Notes under the pieces: generated by a model | What the model was told of the DNA's origin: nothing | The model's database searches: none | Seen by the model: the letters and a program-made list of their open reading frames with translations, nothing else | Position numbers and translations under genes: made by a program | From: Bin5 sp965220715 | GTDB taxonomy: Bacteria; Chloroflexota; Anaerolineae; Caldilineales; Caldilineaceae | Direction of reading: 5' to 3' | DNA length: 64,000 nt | NCBI GenBank assembly: GCA_965220715.1 | Contig: OZ244843.1 | Span: 2,666,001-2,730,000, forward strand | Shown here: positions 59,209 to 64,000 of the stretch, one piece after another | How the letters are laid out: the number at the start of each line of letters is the position of its first letter | How positions within the stretch are numbered: position 1 is the stretch's first letter

Positions 59209-60099
59209 ATGAAACTATCCCGAGGCGAAAAGCTATTCGACTGGATCAATATCCTTGTTCTTATCATTCTTACACTGTTTTTTCTGTTACCCTTCCTCTC
59301 CGTAGTGTCCACATCTCTGGTCAGCGGCAGAGAGTATGCCTTGCGCGGGCTGTTTATCCTGTATCCCCGCCAACCGGTGCTTAACTCCTATGACATGCTT
59401 CTGGGCCAGGGATCAATTGTAATAAACGCCTATTTCGTCACCTCCGCACGTGTCATCGTCGGTACCCTCTTCGGCCTCGCCTTCACCTTTCCACTTGCCT
59501 ACGTCCTTTCCAAACGCAGGCTCTATGGCCGCGTTCCCATCACGATGTTTATCTTCTTCACCATGCTCTTCTCTGGCGGCCTGATTCCCAACTTTGTCTT
59601 GGTGGAAAAACTACGGCTGTTGGACAGTTTCTGGGCAATGATTTTTCCCGTCTTGATCAACCCCTGGTGGCTCCTGATCATGCGTAACTTCATGTTGGCC
59701 ATCCCCGAGGAACTGGAAGAGGCCGCCATTATGGACGGCGCCAGCCCGCTGGTCGTCCTCATACGCGTCTACCTCCCCCTCTCCATGCCCGTGATCGCAA
59801 CCATCGGTCTCTGGTATGCAGTCATGCACTGGAACTCCTGGTTCGATGCCGCCATTTATATAAACGACGCCAAAAAGCTTCCCCTCCAGCTCATCTTGCG
59901 CGGCATCCTTGAGTACGGAACAGGCCAGTACAGCGACTACTCCGGCCTCGCCGAAATGACCGAGTTGACCGATCCCCCGCCCGCAGAGTCGCTCAAAGCA
60001 GCAATGATCGTCATCACCACCCTGCCGATCCTCATGATATACCCCTTCATCCAGCGCTATTTCGTCAGGGGCATCATGCTCGGCTCAATCAAAGGTTGA
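59209..60099 (+). CDS. Lpl/Ytc-type sugar ABC transporter permease (LplC-like)
   Basis: A 296-residue partner permease, with about six hydrophobic segments (e.g. LVLIILTLFFLLPFL) and an EAA loop LEEAAIMDGASPLVV. It belongs to the LplC/CPPpermease group. The ATG at 59209 has AGGAGGAC upstream and lies nine bases after the first permease ends. With the two binding proteins it would import an oligosaccharide or sugar acid; lplABC-type systems in Bacillus take up pectin-derived oligosaccharides. Confidence 0.9.
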   Translation: MKLSRGEKLFDWINILVLIILTLFFLLPFLSVVSTSLVSGREYALRGLFILYPRQPVLNSYDMLLGQGSIVINAYFVTSARVIVGTLFGLAFTFPLAYVLSKRRLYGRVPITMFIFFTMLFSGGLIPNFVLVEKLRLLDSFWAMIFPVLINPWWLLIMRNFMLAIPEELEEAAIMDGASPLVVLIRVYLPLSMPVIATIGLWYAVMHWNSWFDAAIYINDAKKLPLQLILRGILEYGTGQYSDYSGLAEMTELTDPPPAESLKAAMIVITTLPILMIYPFIQRYFVRGIMLGSIKG

Positions 60100-60106
60100 T
60101 TCCAAT

Positions 60107-61015
60107 ATGAACAAGACTTTCCACGGCGCATGGCCCGCGCTCATTACACCTGCAAACGCCGACGGCACAGCCAATCTGACCGCCCTCCGCGAACTCGTCG
60201 ACTATATGCTCAGCAAGAAAGTCGACGGCCTCTACCTCTGCGGCGGCACCGGCGAAGGCCTGCTGCTCGCGCCCAAGGACCGTCGCAGCGTAGTCGAGAC
60301 TGTCATGGACCGGGTCGGCGACCGCATCCCCGTTATCGTTCACGTTGGCAGTATCAGCACACGCGAAGCGATGGCGCTCGCCTGTCATGCCCAGGAGAAA
60401 GGTACCGCCGGTGTGAGTTCTGTGTTGCCCGTCTATCTGGGCGGCCTCGAGGCAACATACCGCCACTACGGAGCCATCGCAGCCTCCGCACCCGACATTC
60501 CCTTCTTCCCCTATCTGTTCGGCGGCCAGATCGACGCCACCTCTCTGATGAGAGAGCTCCTCTGCCGCATTCCCAACGTGGGCGGCGCCAAGTATACCGA
60601 CCCAAATATGTACGAGATCGCCCAAATCATCGATCTGGGCGACGACCTGCCCCAGGACAGGGGCTGGACAATCTTCTCCGGAATGGATGAACAGTGCCTC
60701 TTCGCCGCCATGATGAACGCGCCCGGCAACATCGGCTCCACTCTGAACGTCATGCCCGGCCCCTACCGCAAGATGCGTGAATGCTACGACGCCGGCGATT
60801 TCGCGCAGGCCCTGTCCTTGCAAAAGCAGGCCAACCGGCTCACCGCCGTGATGATCGACCACGGTGTTACCCCCGCCATGCGCGTAGCCCTGAAGTCGAT
60901 GGGCATTGACTGCGGCCCCCCTCGCTTGCCGCAGGAGCCTGTTACGCCCGAAAAAGAGGAAATCATCCTGGCTGAACTTGAAGGGGCAGGTCTGGCCGCG
61001 TTGGCCGCCATGTAG
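60107..61015 (+). CDS. DapA/NanA-family lyase (N-acetylneuraminate lyase-like)
   Basis: A 302-residue TIM-barrel lyase of the dihydrodipicolinate synthase family. GGTGEGLLL is the carboxylate-binding loop, FFPYLFGG has the catalytic tyrosine, and GGAKYTDPNMYE the Schiff-base lysine. The residues around the active site look more like N-acetylneuraminate or other keto-acid sugar lyases than DapA, and a KDG- or KDPG-type aldolase role is possible. It starts seven bases after the permease operon at an ATG, so it is almost certainly co-transcribed and acts on the imported sugar acid. Confidence 0.82.
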   Translation: MNKTFHGAWPALITPANADGTANLTALRELVDYMLSKKVDGLYLCGGTGEGLLLAPKDRRSVVETVMDRVGDRIPVIVHVGSISTREAMALACHAQEKGTAGVSSVLPVYLGGLEATYRHYGAIAASAPDIPFFPYLFGGQIDATSLMRELLCRIPNVGGAKYTDPNMYEIAQIIDLGDDLPQDRGWTIFSGMDEQCLFAAMMNAPGNIGSTLNVMPGPYRKMRECYDAGDFAQALSLQKQANRLTAVMIDHGVTPAMRVALKSMGIDCGPPRLPQEPVTPEKEEIILAELEGAGLAALAAM

Positions 61016-61181
61016 CTATCAGACCACCGCCTGCTCTATCATTCCGAACTCCGGCCTACCGCCGGTTTTGACCAATCCAACCGCGTAGCATAGCATAGGC
61101 CAACGAACTGGCATGAAGCGCCCCCCGCGTTCTTGCAGCGCGGAGACGCGCCATCCGATTCTGTCAATGCGAGGATTCCGC

Positions 61182-62708
61182 ATGTCCTTTTTTGCCAAGC
61201 TCGAAGCGGCCGCGCGGCGGAACAAGACTCTCCTGTGCGTCGGCCTCGACCCTACTCCCGAAGCCTGCCCGGATCAATTCCTCGACTTCGTACAGCTATC
61301 CCGATCAGAGGAAGTCAACCAACCTGAGAAAACTTGCGATGCACTTCTGGCTTGGAACCTTGCCGTCATCGAAGCCACCTCCGATCTGGTCTGCTGCTAC
61401 AAGCCCAACATCGCCTTCTACGAGGCCCTGGGCCAGCTAGGTATGGCCCTCCTGCGCGCAACCATCGCCGCCATCCCCCCCGACATTCCTGTCCTATTGG
61501 ATGCCAAGCGCGGCGACATCGGCACGACCGCCGCCGCCTACGCCCGCGCCTGCTTCGACCAACTCGGCGTCGACGCCGTCACGCTCAGCCCCTACCTGGG
61601 AGAGGACAGCATTGCTCCCTTTGCCGCCTACGAGGGCAAGGGACTTTTCGTGCTCTGCCACACCTCCAACCCCTCGGCGGGCGCATTCCAAAAGCTTTCC
61701 CTTCCCAGCGAGCACAACCACAAGGAAGCCGCCCCTCTATACATGCGGGTGGCAAAAGAAGCTGTCAGTTGGTCGCCAGCAGTGGGCCTGGTCGTCGGCG
61801 CAACCTATCCTGAAGCACTTGCCGACGTCCGCGCCGTCGCGCCCGACACCTGGCTACTCGCACCCGGCATCGGCCCGCAAGGGGGCGACCTCGAAGCGGC
61901 GCTAGCGGCTGGGCTGCGCGCCGACGGACTGGGAATACTTGTCGCTGCCGCTCGCAGCGTTGCCCAAGCCGACGACCCTCGTAAGGTCGCATCGGGTATC
62001 CGAGACCGCATCAACGCGGCCCAGACAAAACGGGGCGACAATATGAGAAGTGAAGAGCCTCCTCCCCTCCCACACGTCTCGTCAGCAGTAAAGTCCCACA
62101 AAGACCTGATCACCGGGCTGGCCGACCTGGGCGCGCTCCAGTTTGGCGACTTCACCCTCGCCAGCGGCAAAAGCTCCTCAATGTATGTGGACCTGCGCCT
62201 GCTCGTTAGCCAACCCAACCTGATGCAGGCCGCCGCCTGCGCCTATGCTAGAAAATTGGATCTGATGGAGTGCGACCGCATCGCCGGCATCCCCTACGCC
62301 GCCCTGCCAATCGGCATGGCCGTCTCTCTGGCCAGTGGCGTCCCCCTGATCTACAATCGCAAAGAGAGCAAGAGCCACGGCTTGGGCAAGGATATCGAAG
62401 GTCTGTGGCAGCCGGGCGAGCGGGTCGTCATCATCGAGGACGTGATCACGACCGGCGGCAGCATCGTTAGCTCAGTCGAACTGTTCCGCGCCGCCGGGCT
62501 GGTAGTCGAAGACGCGATTGTGCTGCTGGACAGGCAGCAAGGCGGAGTGGAGAACCTGCGAGAGGCCGGCATTCGCGTCCACAGCGTCCTCGAGCTGGGG
62601 GACGTCTTGCAACTACTTGCCGAAACAGGCCATATCCCTGAAGACATTCGTCAGACCCTGTCTGCTGCCGTCCCCGCCGCAAACGGCTCAACTGTGCCCG
62701 ATGCCTAG
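61182..62708 (+). CDS. pyrFE: Bifunctional orotidine-5'-phosphate decarboxylase/orotate phosphoribosyltransferase
   Basis: A 508-residue fusion. Residues 1-~275 are a type 2 (PyrF) OMP decarboxylase with LLDAKRGDIGTTAAAYA (Asp107, Lys109, Asp112). Residues ~290-508 are orotate phosphoribosyltransferase (PyrE) with the PRPP loop IIEDVITTGGSI and NRKESKSHG. It catalyses the last two steps of UMP synthesis. Domain order is decarboxylase then transferase, the reverse of the animal UMP synthase. I chose the ATG at 61182 with GAGGA eight bases upstream. The gene starts 166 bases after the lyase and is followed after 18 bases by pyrD. Confidence 0.92.
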   Translation: MSFFAKLEAAARRNKTLLCVGLDPTPEACPDQFLDFVQLSRSEEVNQPEKTCDALLAWNLAVIEATSDLVCCYKPNIAFYEALGQLGMALLRATIAAIPPDIPVLLDAKRGDIGTTAAAYARACFDQLGVDAVTLSPYLGEDSIAPFAAYEGKGLFVLCHTSNPSAGAFQKLSLPSEHNHKEAAPLYMRVAKEAVSWSPAVGLVVGATYPEALADVRAVAPDTWLLAPGIGPQGGDLEAALAAGLRADGLGILVAAARSVAQADDPRKVASGIRDRINAAQTKRGDNMRSEEPPPLPHVSSAVKSHKDLITGLADLGALQFGDFTLASGKSSSMYVDLRLLVSQPNLMQAAACAYARKLDLMECDRIAGIPYAALPIGMAVSLASGVPLIYNRKESKSHGLGKDIEGLWQPGERVVIIEDVITTGGSIVSSVELFRAAGLVVEDAIVLLDRQQGGVENLREAGIRVHSVLELGDVLQLLAETGHIPEDIRQTLSAAVPAANGSTVPDA

Positions 62709-62726
62709 AAGGACCGGTGAACCAGT

Positions 62727-63725
62727 TTGAGTAACGCACTTCCCGACCTGTCAGTCAACTTCCTCGACCGCGAACTGCCCACGCCGCTTGTCCTGGCAAG
62801 CGGGATTTGGGGCACAACTGTCAGCCTGCTTGAGAGGGCCGCGGCCGAAGGCTGCGGCGCGGTCACGGCTAAAAGCTGCGGTCCTACGCCCCGCCATGGC
62901 CACGTCAACCCTTCCTGCATCGACTGGGGTGGCGGCCTGCTCAACGCGATCGGTTTGGCGAACCCGGGCGTGGAAGAGGAAATCGGGCTGTTGCAAGAGG
63001 CCAAAGCGCGGCTGCAACCGCGCGGAGTCGCGGTCATCGCCAGCATCTTCGCCGGAACCGCCGCCGAGTTCGGCGACGTCGCCCGTAGCATCGCCCGCGC
63101 CCAGCCCGACTTCATCGAGGTGAACATCTCCTGCCCAAACGTTGAGGACAGTTTCGGCGAGCCCTTCGCCGCCAATGCCGAGTCCGCCGCCGCAGTCACC
63201 GGCTACGTCAAGACGGCTGTCGCCAGCCAGGGAATCCCCGTCATCGTCAAGCTTGCGCCCAACGTTCCCAGCGTCGGCCGTATAGCCCAGGCCGTGGTTC
63301 ACGCCGGCGCCGACGCGCTCTGCGCCATAAACACAATGCCCGGCCTCGTCCTCGACCCCTACAGCGGCCAGCCCGTCCTCGCCAACCGCAGCGGCGGCAT
63401 CAGCGGTCCCGCCCTCAAGCCAATCGCCCTCAAAGCCGTCTACGATGCCCGCAAAGCCTGCCCCCAAACACCAATCATCGGCACAGGCGGCGTCAGCAGC
63501 GGCCAGGATGCAGTCGAAATGCTCATGGCCGGTGCCACCGTCGTCGGCGTCGGCAGCGCCATCTACCAGCGTGGCGCCGATGCCATCCAACTCATCCGCG
63601 CCGAACTACAACAGTGGATGGCGGACCAGAATATTGCCTGCGTTGCCGATCTTCACAACCGGGCCCACAGCGAGCCGGTCTACGCGGCATCGCCCTCCAC
63701 GCCGCCTGCACCGTCGGCTGCATAG
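62727..63725 (+). CDS. pyrD: Dihydroorotate dehydrogenase, class 1B-type catalytic subunit
   Basis: A 332-residue FMN TIM-barrel enzyme of pyrimidine synthesis. VNISCPNVED places the catalytic cysteine (about Cys136) as in class 1 enzymes, in place of the Ser of class 2. NAIGLANPG, KLAPNV and IIGTGGVSSGQDAVEML are flavin-site segments. The C-terminal ~30 residues are Ala/Pro/Ser-rich and not part of the fold. A partner PyrK iron-sulfur subunit was not found nearby, so either it lies elsewhere or this is another class 1 type. The start is a TTG at 62727 with AGAAGGA upstream; pyrFE ends 18 bases before. Confidence 0.9.
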   Translation: MSNALPDLSVNFLDRELPTPLVLASGIWGTTVSLLERAAAEGCGAVTAKSCGPTPRHGHVNPSCIDWGGGLLNAIGLANPGVEEEIGLLQEAKARLQPRGVAVIASIFAGTAAEFGDVARSIARAQPDFIEVNISCPNVEDSFGEPFAANAESAAAVTGYVKTAVASQGIPVIVKLAPNVPSVGRIAQAVVHAGADALCAINTMPGLVLDPYSGQPVLANRSGGISGPALKPIALKAVYDARKACPQTPIIGTGGVSSGQDAVEMLMAGATVVGVGSAIYQRGADAIQLIRAELQQWMADQNIACVADLHNRAHSEPVYAASPSTPPAPSAA

Positions 63726-63791
63726 AGCATATGGCGCATCGCGCACGGTCGTCACGGGCTGCCATCAACTTCCTCGCGTAGTCCCAACGCG

Positions 63792-63816
63792 ACTGTGAGG
63801 CTCTCCACCTCACAGT
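63792..63816. terminator. Bidirectional terminator-like hairpin between pyrD and queA
   Basis: ACTGTGAGG (63792-63800) pairs perfectly with CCTCACAGT (63808-63816) around a 7-base loop, overlapping the queA stop codon. Convergent genes on both sides make a shared terminator plausible, though there is no T-run. Confidence 0.5.
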
Positions 63817-64000
63817 ATCAGCATCGCATCGCCAAAGCTGAAAAATCTATACCCCTCCGCCTTTGCCACTTCATAGGTTTGGAAGAGCATCTGCCGACCG
63901 GCGTCCGGCTCCTGAGGGTGGGCTTGCCCCACGAACGCGCTCACCAGCATCAGCAGCGATGATCGCGGCAGATGAAAGTTAGTCAGCAACGCGTCCACAG
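63810..64000 (-). CDS. queA: tRNA preQ1(34) S-adenosylmethionine ribosyltransferase-isomerase, C-terminal part
   Basis: The last ~63 residues of QueA, truncated by the window end. The frame is open beyond 64000. DALLTNFHLPRSSLLMLVSAF followed by YEVAKAEGYRFFSFGDAMLI is the family C-terminus. QueA makes epoxyqueuosine on tRNA. The end converges on pyrD, with a hairpin at the stop. Confidence 0.92.
   Translation of the reverse strand, partial: VDALLTNFHLPRSSLLMLVSAFVGQAHPQEPDAGRQMLFQTYEVAKAEGYRFFSFGDAMLIL

Overview
The window looks like chromosome from a free-living or host-associated heterotrophic bacterium, most likely a member of the Chloroflexota (Caldilineae/Anaerolineae type). This is inference from several signs: GC-rich DNA, a secreted protein ending in the short tail VFLPVVLN seen at the C-termini of many chloroflexotan exported proteins, a CarD-type regulator, many Gfo/Idh/MocA dehydrogenases, and Lpl-type sugar ABC transport genes without their own ATPase. 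There is no rRNA; one tRNA (Arg, anticodon TCU) lies near the middle.

Layout. (1) 1-4.6 kb: the end of an MFS transporter, a DUF6504-like protein and a large secreted glycosidase-like protein. (2) 5.1-22.3 kb, minus strand: a long myo-inositol catabolism cluster (iolB, iolC, iolE, an SDR, a Gfo/Idh protein, iolD, iolA/mmsA, two more Gfo/Idh proteins, iolG). Two AT-richer cargo modules interrupt it: a UvrD/Rep-type helicase preceded by a 171-bp element with perfect 17-bp terminal inverted repeats, and an ABC-type ATPase plus TOPRIM/DUF4276-like protein pair that resembles two-gene antiphage systems. The DKGP aldolase (iolJ), an inositol transporter and a regulator were not found here. (3) 22.4-25.2 kb: two DinB-like genes made by an ~890-bp tandem duplication that also copied a promoter and left a broken piece of a P-loop kinase gene, followed by the intact kinase and a PP2C-like phosphatase. 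(4) 25.4-34.8 kb: an enolase-superfamily dehydratase, a coiled-coil/nuclease-like protein, a quinone oxidoreductase, an LMW phosphatase-like protein, a methyltransferase, a two-domain phosphofructokinase of eukaryotic architecture, an MBL-fold protein and a membrane TPR protein. (5) 34.9-38.9 kb: tRNA-Arg, a decayed DUF433/DUF5615 toxin-antitoxin pair, a ThuA/Gfo-Idh pair and a 58-bp tandem repeat array. (6) 38.9-51.8 kb, plus strand: housekeeping and assorted enzymes (maf, rsgA, pcrA, a permease-ManA fusion, nitroreductase, hydantoinase, DNA glycosylase, carD, D-aminopeptidase, an RmlD-like reductase). (7) 52.4-61 kb: a catabolic cluster with a PhyH dioxygenase, a sulfatase, two paralogous Tat/lipoprotein solute-binding proteins, two Lpl-type permeases and a NanA/DapA-family lyase. 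(8) 61.2-64 kb: pyrimidine synthesis (PyrF-PyrE fusion, pyrD) facing the end of queA.

Together the genes describe an organism that scavenges polyols and probably sulfated or acidic glycans. The cluster at 52-61 kb would desulfate, import and cleave a sugar acid, and the iol cluster would turn inositols into central metabolites. The most unusual items are the ATPase/TOPRIM pair and helicase inside the iol cluster, the eukaryote-like double PFK, the AI-2E permease-phosphomannose isomerase fusion, and the recent duplications and decaying genes around 22-24 kb and 35 kb.
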